Assembly (NCBI GenBank): GCA_902796155.1
Contig: CADBNZ010000042.1
Span: forward strand, 1-33,003
Length of the DNA: 33,003 nucleotides
Reading direction: 5' to 3'
DNA from: an uncultured Pseudomonadota bacterium
GTDB taxonomy: Bacteria > Pseudomonadota > Alphaproteobacteria > UBA3830
The notes beneath the pieces were generated by a model, which was not told the origin of the DNA, did no database searches, and worked only from the letters and a program-made list of their open reading frames with translations. Positions 24,416 through 32,558 of the stretch are shown one piece after another. Position numbers and translations under genes: made by a program. Within the stretch, counting starts at the first letter, position 1. The number at the start of each line of letters is the position of its first letter.

Positions 24416-25090
24416 TGTTTGTGTCGGCAGCAAGCTACCAGTGCTTATGTTAGAAGGTGCGCCAGTCGAAGGATAGTAATAGTAGGCAGCTTGGTTTGTA
24501 GTTTGTTGTCTTTGAAAGTAGTCATATGAAGTACTGAGAATGCAAGATAAAATCTCGCAACAAACCTCTCTTGGTTCTCTTTGTACTGGTTCTAATTTCC
24601 CACTAAGGCTTGTTGTGAACTTCAAATTTTTTATTTTTTCGTCTAATGACAATGCAAGCTCAAATGAGGGAAACATTTCTTCAGCTCTCTGCCTGAGAAT
24701 GTTGATCAAATCTTTCGCGGTTTCTCCGGCTATAACTTTTTGATCTTTTAAAGTTGTTTTGAATTGCTCGATTGCGGTATCAAGTCCATCACCTACAGCT
24801 GTATTGGTATCTTCAAGGGCTTCTCCCAGTGAATCAATAAAAGCACGAGTTATATCTACTGCGTTTTGTGAATTTATTGTTACAAGTGACTTTTTTGTCA
24901 CATTTCTCTGTTTTAATGGAGTTTTTACATATGTCGGGTAATGAGCAACCCTATATTGGGCAATTTCTGAAGCAAAGGTGTTATTTTCTTGCGGAATTTG
25001 TCCAAGGCCTTGTTCCGTAAGTGGTTCAGATGAATATACATGTCCGAAAAACAACGTTCCCACTGCAAAAATTAATGCTTGATTTTTCAT
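24398..25090 (-). CDS. Unknown exported protein
   Basis: I do not recognise this 230-residue protein. It begins with a signal peptide (MKNQALIFAVGTLFFGHVYS, probable cleavage after residue 20). A polar region, a helical stretch with coiled-coil character (about residues 85-160) and a cysteine cluster EVCCEILSC near 177 follow. The tail is low in complexity, with QQTTNQAAYYYYPSTG and many Ser/Thr/Gly. The ATG has a strong AAGGAG site seven bases upstream, and codon use resembles neighbouring genes, so it is probably expressed. It lies divergent from the divL-like gene and its end overlaps a candidate structured RNA. It may be a periplasmic or surface protein; no function is proposed. Confidence 0.75.
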   Translation of the reverse strand: MKNQALIFAVGTLFFGHVYSSEPLTEQGLGQIPQENNTFASEIAQYRVAHYPTYVKTPLKQRNVTKKSLVTINSQNAVDITRAFIDSLGEALEDTNTAVGDGLDTAIEQFKTTLKDQKVIAGETAKDLINILRQRAEEMFPSFELALSLDEKIKNLKFTTSLSGKLEPVQREPREVCCEILSCILSTSYDYFQRQQTTNQAAYYYYPSTGAPSNISTGSLLPTQTGTSEI

Positions 25091-25441
25091 AATCGATCTC
25101 CTTCTCTTTTCTATTTTGATTTACAAAAACGCAAAAACATAAAGAATCAAAAAAACGAATAATTCCTTATATATCAGAGCAAATTAACAACAATTACAGG
25201 ATAACTATGAATAGATACACGCAATTAAATGCAAAAACTGATCAACAACATAGTCTATAATAACAAAAAATGGTTAATTTTTGGTTAATACAGAATTTTT
25301 ATTTAAAATTTTATTTGTTTTTTTTCTTAAAAAGATTATATCGTCATAAAGATGGCTAAGCTAACGAACAGAATTATATAAATTAATGCTTAGTTCTTCG
25401 AAAATGTTTTTATAGTTTTTGTTGCGTATGTAAGAATTGGT
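25091..25441. other. Intergenic region of 351 bases between divergent genes
   Basis: This very AT-rich region should hold promoters for the unknown exported protein and the divL-like gene. It contains a perfect CtrA-type motif at 25274-25288. A short open frame at 25207-25260 (MNRYTQLNAKTDQQHSL) has AGGAT upstream but no other support. No RNA gene was recognised. Confidence 0.5.
25274..25288 (+). promoter_or_regulatory. Candidate CtrA box upstream of the divL-like gene
   Basis: TTAA at 25274-25277, seven bases, TTAA at 25285-25288, about 154 bases before the divL-like start and 184 bases before the exported-protein start on the other strand. It matches the CtrA core motif. Because the region is AT-rich, chance is a real alternative. 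Confidence 0.35.
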
Positions 25442-25635
25442 ATGAAAACGTGGTCCAAAGCAGATTTGCTTAGTTTATTTCTTGTTATACTCGGGATCAT
25501 TAGTTTAATCTTCTCAACATCCAATTTATTGCCAATTTTCAGCTTTATGTTGGCCTCTGTAATATTATTGCACTGTGTGTATAATTCTCGATATGAATTA
25601 CTTAAATTCAGGGATTTTTATGCCATTATCAGGCT

Positions 25636-26316
25636 GTGCTTACTTCCGCAAATGGTGGCTGGATTGCTTGGAATGAAGAAAATGAATATATAGGATCATC
25701 GAAAAAATTCAGAGATGAATTAGGTATCAAATTTGCACCCAATATATTTGTATCGGATATTCTCGCCGCTCTTCAGGAAGAGGATGCAAACGAGCTAAGT
25801 TTTCAGCTCAATAAATTAAAAAAAGTAGGAAGTCCTTTTAGCATAACAGTTACACCGCAAAAATCAGGGGCAAAAATAAAAATATGTGGCTCGCGAGTTG
25901 TCGTTTCAGGAGTAGAAACTACTTTGTTATGGTCTTCTGATATAACAAACGTATCTATATTAATTTCATCGCTCGAAAAGAAACTGTTTGAATCCGAAGA
26001 TGCTTTATCAAAAAGAAATAAAATTCTGGATGAATTGCCTATTCAAGTTTGGAGCAGAAACAACGATCTCAAAATAGACTACTGTAACAAAAGATATGCA
26101 GATTCTATCGGACAGAGCCGCGAAAAAGTTCTGGCCCATAATGTTCCGCTTATTCCGGGAACTTTGTTTGGGCAAGGACATTCTTTGGCTAAAAATGCAA
26201 AGAAATGCAATCGTGACCAATCTATTGCTCAATTTGCCGTAGTTGATGGGGTACGGAAAAAACTCGTAGTAAGCGAGAAACATGCGGAAAATGGAACATT
26301 TGTAGGCTTTGCTTAG
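25636..26316 (+). CDS. Middle fragment of the divL-like gene (PAS regions)
   Basis: This is the open frame between the frameshift and the amber codon. Its only possible start is a GTG at 25636 without a ribosome site, and it contains no methionine codon. It covers one PAS-like region (about residues 5-115), a short coiled coil and the beginning of a second PAS beginning at LPIQVWSRNNDLKIDYCNKR. It is unlikely to be made as an independent protein and is listed to show which part of the parent gene survives. Confidence 0.3.
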   Translation: MLTSANGGWIAWNEENEYIGSSKKFRDELGIKFAPNIFVSDILAALQEEDANELSFQLNKLKKVGSPFSITVTPQKSGAKIKICGSRVVVSGVETTLLWSSDITNVSILISSLEKKLFESEDALSKRNKILDELPIQVWSRNNDLKIDYCNKRYADSIGQSREKVLAHNVPLIPGTLFGQGHSLAKNAKKCNRDQSIAQFAVVDGVRKKLVVSEKHAENGTFVGFA

Positions 26317-26343
26317 GACATAACAGAAGAAGACGATCTTTCC

Positions 26344-27975
26344 ATGAATTTGGATAGAGTGATTAAAGCGAATTACGATGTTCTCGATAATCTTTCTACT
26401 GCAATTGCGATATTTGGCGACAATACGCGGCTGATATTTTTCAACAGCGCTTACCAAAAGTTAATGAAATTAGAAACTGTATGGCTTCACGCGAAACCAA
26501 CATATGCAGAGGTTCTCGATGAATGTCGCAATAACCGTCAGATGGCAGAATACGCAGATTTTCAGGCTTTTAAGAAAACTGAGTTAGCTATGTTCACATC
26601 TGTTACATCTCCTGTGCAAGAGCTTATACATCTGCCGAACGGAAAGACTCTTCGCAGACTTACTGCTCCATATCCTTTAGGTGGGCTTTTGTTCGTTTTT
26701 GAAGATGTTACAGATTCTTTGGCTCTTCAAAGAAAGAACAACACACTTCTGGCTGTTCAGAAAGAGACGATCGATCATCTCCAAGAAGGAATTGTCGTTT
26801 ACGGAAGCAATAATCGCGTAAAAATCTTTAACAATTCCGTTTTAAAAATATGGAATGTTGAAGATAAAACCGTAGACGAAATAAAAGGTATGCATATTTC
26901 CGATCTGCTCGAACATCTGAGAGAGAAAATAGATTACGGAGAAAATTGGCAGGAATTTAAGGAAAATGCGATCAGTAGTCTGACAGATAGAACGCCTAAA
27001 ACAGGACGTTTGATGAGCAAAGATGATTCGGTTGTGCTGTTTTCGTATATTCCTCTTCCGGATGGCGCACATATGCTCAGTTTTATAGATATAACTGACA
27101 CTTGCACCGTTGAAAAAGCTATGATGGAGAAAAATATTGCCCTGAAAGAGGCTCACAAACTACGGTATGAGTTTGTTTCCGGCATTTCTACTGAATTAAA
27201 GGAGCCTATAAATTGTTTGATGGGATTCACAGAGCTTCTTTCGCGTGAATATTATGGAGCTCTAAAACAAAAGCAAAAAGAATACTGTCAATATATTCTT
27301 GATTCATCTAATCAATTGCATCAGTTAATCAACAATCTTCTCGAGATGGTTCTTGTTGATATAGGCTCAACAAACCTGGAAATGTCAACATTTGTAGTAA
27401 AAGATGTAATAAACGAAGCAATATCTATAGTTGAAAAAAGAGCGCATGATAAAAATGTTACTATAGAGACTTTGTTCGAAAATCCGAACATGAAAATGAA
27501 CGGTGATAGGAAGCGCGTTAAGCAATTTTTGTTTAATATTCTGATAAACGCGATTCAAGCCAGCCCAGTAGATGGAAAAATCGAAGTCAGAACGATTGTA
27601 GATGGCGAAAATGGTGTAAAAATAATCGTTAAAGATCAAAGAATAGAACATGAAAACACAAATGCATATAAAATTGGCTTAAAACGAAGACATCCTCTGA
27701 ATGCTCCTGTACGAGCCCATATCCGCAAAATTTTGGAGTCCAAAGGCGCAAGTATGTTGCTTGTTCGCTCACTAATAGAACAACACGGAGGAACTTTGAG
27801 CGTCAATTCAGACACAGAAGGAGGCAGTTACGTTATATGCTCTTTGCCAACGAAATGCGACGACAGCATTGCACCCGATAAACTTCTGTACGAATATAAA
27901 AACGAGGAAAATAAGCAGGAAACTGAATTGCAGAAGGAATTAAACGAGGAACTAAAAACCGCCGTTAATGGGTAG
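26344..27975 (+). CDS. Downstream fragment of the divL-like gene (PAS, dimerisation and degenerate ATPase domains)
   Basis: A 543-residue open frame starts at an ATG 27 bases after the amber codon and in the same frame, so it could be made by reinitiation or would be the rest of a read-through product. It contains two PAS regions (about residues 10-130 and 135-250) and a HisKA-like helix pair with Thr283 at the phospho-acceptor position. The HATPase_c-like domain lacks a recognisable G1 box and keeps LVRSLIEQHGGTLSVNSDTE. The acidic tail is rich in Glu and Lys. A phosphorylation-independent scaffold role, as shown for Caulobacter DivL, remains possible. It has no membrane segment. Confidence 0.5.
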   Translation: MNLDRVIKANYDVLDNLSTAIAIFGDNTRLIFFNSAYQKLMKLETVWLHAKPTYAEVLDECRNNRQMAEYADFQAFKKTELAMFTSVTSPVQELIHLPNGKTLRRLTAPYPLGGLLFVFEDVTDSLALQRKNNTLLAVQKETIDHLQEGIVVYGSNNRVKIFNNSVLKIWNVEDKTVDEIKGMHISDLLEHLREKIDYGENWQEFKENAISSLTDRTPKTGRLMSKDDSVVLFSYIPLPDGAHMLSFIDITDTCTVEKAMMEKNIALKEAHKLRYEFVSGISTELKEPINCLMGFTELLSREYYGALKQKQKEYCQYILDSSNQLHQLINNLLEMVLVDIGSTNLEMSTFVVKDVINEAISIVEKRAHDKNVTIETLFENPNMKMNGDRKRVKQFLFNILINAIQASPVDGKIEVRTIVDGENGVKIIVKDQRIEHENTNAYKIGLKRRHPLNAPVRAHIRKILESKGASMLLVRSLIEQHGGTLSVNSDTEGGSYVICSLPTKCDDSIAPDKLLYEYKNEENKQETELQKELNEELKTAVNG

Positions 27976-28030
27976 AGAATAATGCTCTTAAATTTTTAAC
28001 CAAGGGATAATTCTATGTTGTTTGCGGTGG

Positions 28031-28059
28031 GGATCCTTTATTTCTGATCCTTTCTTTTT
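28031..28059 (+). terminator. Weak intrinsic terminator after the divL-like gene
   Basis: GGATC (28031-28035) pairs with GATCC (28046-28050) over a ten-base loop and is followed by TTTCTTTTT. The stem is only five pairs, so termination would be modest. It separates the sensor gene from trxB. Confidence 0.4.
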
Positions 28060-28161
28060 AGCTTGTATTACTTATTTAATAAAGATAAATTTTATATAGC
28101 ATGGGAAAAATTATATAAGAATAATTGCATCTACACAGTAGATTTTGATGTGAGAAAGGTT

Positions 28162-29121
28162 ATGAAAACAACAAATATCGCGGATGTTTTGGTCATAGGC
28201 AGTGGTCCTGCGGGTTATACGGCGGCTATATATGCAGCTCGTGCAGGACGTGCGACACATCTTATTACTGGTGCGCAGCAAGGCGGACAGTTAATGATAA
28301 CTTCCTCAATAGAGAATTACCCTGGATTCTCATCTTCAATTTCCGGTCCAGAACTTATGGAGCAAATGCGACAGCAAGTAGAATCTATGGGAGTGAAAAT
28401 AATTTGCGATACAGTTACGTCGATTGATTTTTCTGTACTTGTGGATTCCTCCTGCAAATTATTCAAGGCAGCAGGCGAATCTGGCGCTGTATACGAAAGC
28501 AAAACCGTAATAATCGCTACCGGAGCAGGAGCACGTTGGCTTGGCATTCCTGGAGAGACTGAATATCGTGGTCGAGGAGTATCAGCTTGTGCTACATGCG
28601 ATGGTTTCTTTTTCAGGAATAAGGATGTTGCAGTAGTTGGCGGAGGCAATGTTGCGGTTGAAGAAGCGATATTCCTAACCAATTTTGCTAAATCTGTCAC
28701 GCTTATCCACAGAAGAGATGCATTACGAGCTGAGAAAATAATGCAGAAACGCCTTTTTGAAGATCCAAAAGTAAATGTTGTGTGGGATACTGTTTTGAGC
28801 GAGATCGAAGGCGATGGAAATAAAGTAACAAGGCTGAAATTGCGTGATACAAAGACCAACGAAGTTTCATATAAAGAGATAGATGGAGTTTTCGTTGCTA
28901 TTGGCCATCAACCGAATACGACAATTTTTAAAGGTAAGATAGATTTGGATGCAGCAGGCTACATAGTCACAAAATATGGCACTGTAAAGACTTCGGTAGA
29001 CGGCGTTTTTGCAGCTGGAGACGTTTGCGATGCGATATACAGACAGGCCATAACTTCTGCAGGACAAGGTTGTATGGCTGCGATTGAAGCTGACAGATTT
29101 TTGGCGAGCAAAGGTATTTAG
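28162..29121 (+). CDS. trxB: Thioredoxin reductase
   Basis: TrxB is a flavoenzyme that reduces thioredoxin with NADPH. The FAD motif is VIGSGPAGYTAAIYAARAG near residue 9. The redox-active pair is CATC in ACATCDGFFF (Cys143 and Cys146). The NADPH site is VVGGGNVAVEEA near 155 with HRRDALRAEK, and the C-terminal FAD motif is VFAAGDVCDAIYRQA. The length of 319 residues is standard. The ATG at 28162 was chosen because GAGAAAGG precedes it and homology starts there; the open frame runs 33 codons further upstream into non-conserved sequence. Confidence 0.95.
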   Translation: MKTTNIADVLVIGSGPAGYTAAIYAARAGRATHLITGAQQGGQLMITSSIENYPGFSSSISGPELMEQMRQQVESMGVKIICDTVTSIDFSVLVDSSCKLFKAAGESGAVYESKTVIIATGAGARWLGIPGETEYRGRGVSACATCDGFFFRNKDVAVVGGGNVAVEEAIFLTNFAKSVTLIHRRDALRAEKIMQKRLFEDPKVNVVWDTVLSEIEGDGNKVTRLKLRDTKTNEVSYKEIDGVFVAIGHQPNTTIFKGKIDLDAAGYIVTKYGTVKTSVDGVFAAGDVCDAIYRQAITSAGQGCMAAIEADRFLASKGI

Positions 29122-29213
29122 GTCATTCTGTTTTTTTATCAAAATATAGCGAAATGCTTTGCAAATGTGCTTTTGGCGTTGGGGTAGGGTAGGTGTAAAT
29201 AAAACATCGCTTC

Positions 29214-29241
29214 TTGACAGTTATTCACCAAAATTTATAAT
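29214..29241 (+). promoter_or_regulatory. Perfect consensus sigma-70 promoter
   Basis: TTGACA at 29214-29219 and TATAAT at 29236-29241 are both exact consensus hexamers with 16 bases between them. Transcription would start near 29248, about 70 bases before the metalloprotease candidate. No operator-like repeat was recognised in the leader. Confidence 0.75.
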
Positions 29242-29319
29242 CGCTCTACCTTAGTATTTCTTGTTTTATAAATTTTTTCGTAATAGTTGATTCAGTAATT
29301 AGTTGTGTCGGAATAGGAA

Positions 29320-30693
29320 ATGACCAGATTTCTATATTTTTTCATTGTTATATTTTCAATTTTTGCTGAAAGTTCATTTTCCATTTCTCCTATGGATGCT
29401 TCGGAATATCTCGAGAGATGTCGAAAATTCGCAGTTCCGTTATCTTCTTTGACAGATTTACAGGACGTTCCTCCTGCACTTATAGAAAGTAGGGTAGATT
29501 TGGGCAAAGTTATGGTCATAAATACTGAGTCCATTCTAAGAGGAGTATTTCCTGATAAGCCAGATCGTATTTTTTATTTCCATAAACTACTCGATTCCAG
29601 AGAAAAATTGTCAGAAGCTTTTAAAGCATTTTTATATTCCGCTCCTACAGTATTAGAAGACGGAGAAGAAGAAAGGGATTTTTTTGATAGAAGTGAAACT
29701 TATCGGCAATTCGTTCTCAAAACAGTCACCAATGCTTTTGAATCTCGTAAATACAGAGAGCGTATTGTATCTTTTCTTGCTGCCTTGGAGTATCGCAAAA
29801 GCATAAATCCGAAATTTGAAGTTCGTCTCACAAGAAGCGAAAAATTTGAAGAAAAAGACTTCGGAGATTATTTGATTTTGGGACTTGAGCTTAAAGATGG
29901 AAAACATTACAGCGATTCTATTTCAGAAACCCACTGTCATTTTACTTTACCGTACTTATTAACTGAAAAAACAGCAATTTACCCTAATGGGTTGGCTATA
30001 ACAACTTCAATAAGCAATGATACCTATATTTACTCGCACGAGATAGGACATGCGATCCATGATTTACTTGGTATTAAGGCTAGTAGGCTGCAATTCAGTC
30101 TAATGGCCGATAATGTTTTTATGAGAAATACATTCTTTCCGATTTTGGATAGGGCAGAAAAATATTTGATGCTTATGGTCACAAAAATAAAACTATCGAT
30201 AGATCGAAAAATAGAAAGCGGAAAGTGTTTAAACGCATTGGATTACTTTACAGAAGGTCTTGAAATAGCAAAAGAGCCTTATAAAGAAGATAGATTGCCG
30301 TCAGATGCTAAAGAATTCGATAGAATGGGGATAACTGAAATAGAAAAAATGTTAGGAACAGAAGCTGTACAAAATACTCTTAAAGAAAAAAATATAGATG
30401 ATAATTTCTTGAGGCAATTTGTTATGTTGAGTATAAAATGGGGTGCATTTTCTGATAGTTGGACTACTCCTGAAGAGTTATTTCAAATAGAGGGCGCAAT
30501 ATCAGCAAACGAACATATAATAATAGATACAAATAGCGATTTAGATTTACTGAAAGAGCGAAATCTTCCAATTCGTTGGATGCATGCTTGTGGGGATACT
30601 ACAGAAATATCTCAAGAGATCCCCGTTATTGACTTTGCACCTGAGAAGAAGTATGTGGAAGCATTATTCTATTTGCACGGACTAAAGATATAA
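29320..30693 (+). CDS. Exported metalloprotease candidate (HEIGH motif, M91/NleD-like)
   Basis: The 457-residue protein starts with a signal peptide (RFLYFFIVIFSIFAESSFS) and has a zinc protease motif HEIGHAIHD, with His240, Glu241 and His244. A conserved-looking segment, TTPEELFQIEG near residue 383 followed by LPIRWMHACGD, resembles the region after the zinc site in M91 (NleD-like) effectors, where a downstream Glu is the third ligand. Glu385 or Glu386 would be that ligand here. The N-terminal 200 residues are helical and unrecognised. NleD-like proteins are delivered into host cells and cleave host kinases, so a role in interaction with a host or competitor is plausible. Delivery here would begin with Sec export. 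The HEIGH motif is seen directly; the family link is inferred from pattern memory. It has its own strong promoter. Confidence 0.6.
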   Translation: MTRFLYFFIVIFSIFAESSFSISPMDASEYLERCRKFAVPLSSLTDLQDVPPALIESRVDLGKVMVINTESILRGVFPDKPDRIFYFHKLLDSREKLSEAFKAFLYSAPTVLEDGEEERDFFDRSETYRQFVLKTVTNAFESRKYRERIVSFLAALEYRKSINPKFEVRLTRSEKFEEKDFGDYLILGLELKDGKHYSDSISETHCHFTLPYLLTEKTAIYPNGLAITTSISNDTYIYSHEIGHAIHDLLGIKASRLQFSLMADNVFMRNTFFPILDRAEKYLMLMVTKIKLSIDRKIESGKCLNALDYFTEGLEIAKEPYKEDRLPSDAKEFDRMGITEIEKMLGTEAVQNTLKEKNIDDNFLRQFVMLSIKWGAFSDSWTTPEELFQIEGAISANEHIIIDTNSDLDLLKERNLPIRWMHACGDTTEISQEIPVIDFAPEKKYVEALFYLHGLKI

Positions 30694-30736
30694 GAAAAAA
30701 ACGCTTCTTGCGTTCAATCGGCACCAATAAACACAC

Positions 30737-30773
30737 AAAAAACACGGCGCCGAATATATATCGTGCCGTGTTT
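30737..30773 (-). terminator. Rho-independent terminator of the rplJ-rplL operon
   Basis: On the minus strand AAACACGGC (30773-30765) pairs with GCCGTGTTT, whose last T residues merge into a run of six T (30742-30737). It lies 26 bases past the rplL stop, as expected for the end of this ribosomal protein operon. Confidence 0.85.
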
Positions 30774-30798
30774 GAAGAGGAAAAAAATAATGAAAAGC

Positions 30799-31176
30799 TT
30801 ATTTCAGCTCGACTTTTGCGCCTGCAGCTTCTAATTTCTCTTTCATTTTGTTTGCTTCATCTTTTGAAACTGCTTCTTTGATCGCTTTTGGAGCAGATTC
30901 TACGACAGTTTTTGCTTCTGTCAATCCAAGGCCGGTCAATTCTCTTACAACTTTGATGACACCGATCTTAGAGCTACCCGCATCGGTCAAAACGACATCA
31001 AATTCGGTCTTTTCTTCAGCGGCGGCAGCGGCCGGAGCAGCACCTGCAGCGGCGACAGCAACAGGAGCAGCAGCGGAAACGCCCCACACTTCTTCTAGTT
31101 TCTTGCTTAACTCAGCAGCTTCCAAAACAGTAAGCTTGGACAACTCTTCAACGATTTTATCTAAATTTGCAGCCAT
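30799..31176 (-). CDS. rplL: 50S ribosomal protein L7/L12
   Basis: This is the stalk protein of the large ribosomal subunit, present as multiple dimers bound to L10, which recruits translation factors. The N-terminal dimerisation region ([20 protein letters not shown]) is followed by an alanine-rich hinge at about residues 34-52. The C-terminal domain is [20 protein letters not shown], then [17 protein letters not shown]. The length of 125 residues is normal. It lies 18 bases after rplJ. Confidence 0.98.
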   Translation of the reverse strand: MAANLDKIVEELSKLTVLEAAELSKKLEEVWGVSAAAPVAVAAAGAAPAAAAAEEKTEFDVVLTDAGSSKIGVIKVVRELTGLGLTEAKTVVESAPKAIKEAVSKDEANKMKEKLEAAGAKVELK

Positions 31177-31194
31177 GTTATTTATCTCCCTTTA

Positions 31195-31707
31195 TTATTT
31201 TTCTGAATAGGCTTTTAACACACGAGTGATCTGTCCTGCAGGAGCCTGCGACAACGTAGCAATACGCTGAGCCGGCGTCTGTATAACAGCAATAATTTTA
31301 GCCCGCAATTCATCCATAGAAGGCAATTGAGACAGAGTTTTTACTTCTGCTGCGCTCAATAACTTTCCACTATATCCACCGCAAACGACAGCGATTTTTC
31401 CGTCGCTCTTAGAGGCATATTCTTGAACAACTTTTGCAGTTGCCGTAAGGTTCTTGGTGAAAACAAGCGCACTTTGTCCTGTTAATTGGGACAAAACGCA
31501 TTCATAAGAAGTTCCCGTAACAGCTATGCGCGCAAGAGTATTCTTACACACGAAATAACTGCCGTCTGAACCTCTTAATTGCTTTCTAAGATCCTCGGTT
31601 TCTGCAACCGTCATTTTGTTTTGGGTTACAACAAAGATAGCTTCACTTGAATCAAGATCTTGCTTAATCTTCGCAACCACTTCGGTTTTCTGATCTTTTT
31701 TCTTCAC
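31195..31707 (-). CDS. rplJ: 50S ribosomal protein L10
   Basis: L10 anchors the L7/L12 stalk to 23S rRNA and represses its own operon. From the GTG at 31707 the protein begins MKKKDQKTEVVAKIKQDLDS, matching the L10 N-terminus, and includes GSDGSYFVCKNTLARIA and a C-terminal TPAQRIATLSQAPAGQITRV. The GTG is preceded by GAGGA at four bases; an in-frame GTG at 31734 would add nine unrelated residues and include that ribosome site. The product is 170 residues. The L10 leader lies directly upstream. Confidence 0.95.
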   Translation of the reverse strand: MKKKDQKTEVVAKIKQDLDSSEAIFVVTQNKMTVAETEDLRKQLRGSDGSYFVCKNTLARIAVTGTSYECVLSQLTGQSALVFTKNLTATAKVVQEYASKSDGKIAVVCGGYSGKLLSAAEVKTLSQLPSMDELRAKIIAVIQTPAQRIATLSQAPAGQITRVLKAYSEK

Positions 31708-31779
31708 AGCTTCCTCTAAACAAAAAACGCTCACATTACGAGGAGTACCGAAGATTTTTCAGGAGACGAGAAATAGAAT

Positions 31780-31845
31780 CAAGCCATCTGCATCGGAAAT
31801 TAAGTCCAAGAATGAAAAAATCCTCAGGCACCGATGGTCTTCGAT
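31780..31845 (-). promoter_or_regulatory. L10 autoregulatory leader
   Basis: Between rplA and rplJ the minus strand reads GAAGACCATCGGTGCC, a spacer, CTTAATTTCCGATGCAGATGG. CATCGG (31836-31831) pairs with CCGATG (31796-31791). The combination of GGTGC after the first strand and CTTAAT before the second matches the kink-turn region of known L10 leaders, as in Bacillus subtilis. L10 in complex with L7/L12 would bind here and reduce rplJ-rplL expression. Confidence 0.8.
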
Positions 31846-31859
31846 AGTCCCAACAACGA

Positions 31860-32558
31860 CTAAAAAGTGAATACCTCAGCGGTATCCAACTTCAAACCGA
31901 CGCTCATAGTACTCGATATCGTTACAGATTTCAAGTAATTTCCTTTTACTGAAGCAGGTTTTGCTCTTACAACCGCTCCGACAAAGGCTTTGATATTCTC
32001 TTCGATCTTTTCTTTCGCGAAACTGATCTTACACAAGCCTGCGTGTATTATGCCTTGCTTATCAAGACGATACTCGACTTGACCGGCCTTCGCGTTTTTG
32101 ATCGCGTTAACGACATTCGGTGTTACAGTTCCCAATTTCGGGTTTGGCATAAGACCTTTAGGACCCAAAACCTTTCCGAGGCGTCCGACAACGCCCATCA
32201 TATCAGGGCTGGCTATGCAAACTTCAAATTCGATGTCTCCAGATTGGATTTTTTCGGCAAGATCTTCTGCTCCGACAAAATCTGCTCCGGCTGCTTTTGC
32301 TTCATCAGCGGCCGTTCCTCTCGCAAAAACAGCGACTCGCTTGGTTTTTCCTGTTCCTGCTGGCATAGAGACCATTCCACGAATATTTTGGTCGGCATTA
32401 CGAGGATCTACGTTCAAATTTATAGAAACTTCTACGGTTTCATCAAATTTGCAGGTCGAATTATCCTTCAAAAAAGCCACAGCTCCCGATAACTTATAGC
32501 TTTTCTCAGCATCGAGCTTTTCAGCCATTTTTCTGTATCTTTTTCCTGCGTAAGCCAT
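31860..32558 (-). CDS. rplA: 50S ribosomal protein L1
   Basis: L1 forms the mobile L1 stalk that moves E-site tRNA. The protein starts [19 protein letters not shown], and [40 protein letters not shown] and the [20 protein letters not shown] region are all diagnostic. The length of 232 residues is standard. Its ATG overlaps the rplK stop in TAATG, so translation is probably coupled. A 152-base leader region separates it from rplJ. Confidence 0.98.
   Translation of the reverse strand: MAYAGKRYRKMAEKLDAEKSYKLSGAVAFLKDNSTCKFDETVEVSINLNVDPRNADQNIRGMVSMPAGTGKTKRVAVFARGTAADEAKAAGADFVGAEDLAEKIQSGDIEFEVCIASPDMMGVVGRLGKVLGPKGLMPNPKLGTVTPNVVNAIKNAKAGQVEYRLDKQGIIHAGLCKISFAKEKIEENIKAFVGAVVRAKPASVKGNYLKSVTISSTMSVGLKLDTAEVFTF

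Larger units (their letters stand above)
25442..27975 (+). pseudogene. divL: DivL-like PAS sensor histidine kinase homologue, broken by a frameshift and an amber codon
   Basis: Three open pieces make one gene of about 844 codons. The first (from the ATG at 25442) has two membrane helices and runs to DFYAII. A one-base loss near 25620-25636 shifts the frame, and the second piece continues with TSANGGWIAWNEENEY. A TAG at 26314-26316 then splits VGFA from DITEEDDL in the same frame. Several PAS regions follow, including LPIQVWSRNNDLKIDYCNKR, as in DivL. The dimerisation helix reads FVSGISTELKEPINCLMGF. Kinases have His where Thr stands here, and Caulobacter DivL has Tyr. The ATPase part keeps an N-box-like NILINAIQASP but lacks the DxGxGI motif. 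DivL normally controls CckA and thus CtrA. Either this is a decaying gene or the lesions are sequencing errors. Confidence 0.75.

Noticed and set aside
25207-25260. 17-residue frame with AGGAT upstream
   Set aside because: Too short to judge, in a very AT-rich intergenic region. Kept only as a note in the intergenic entry.
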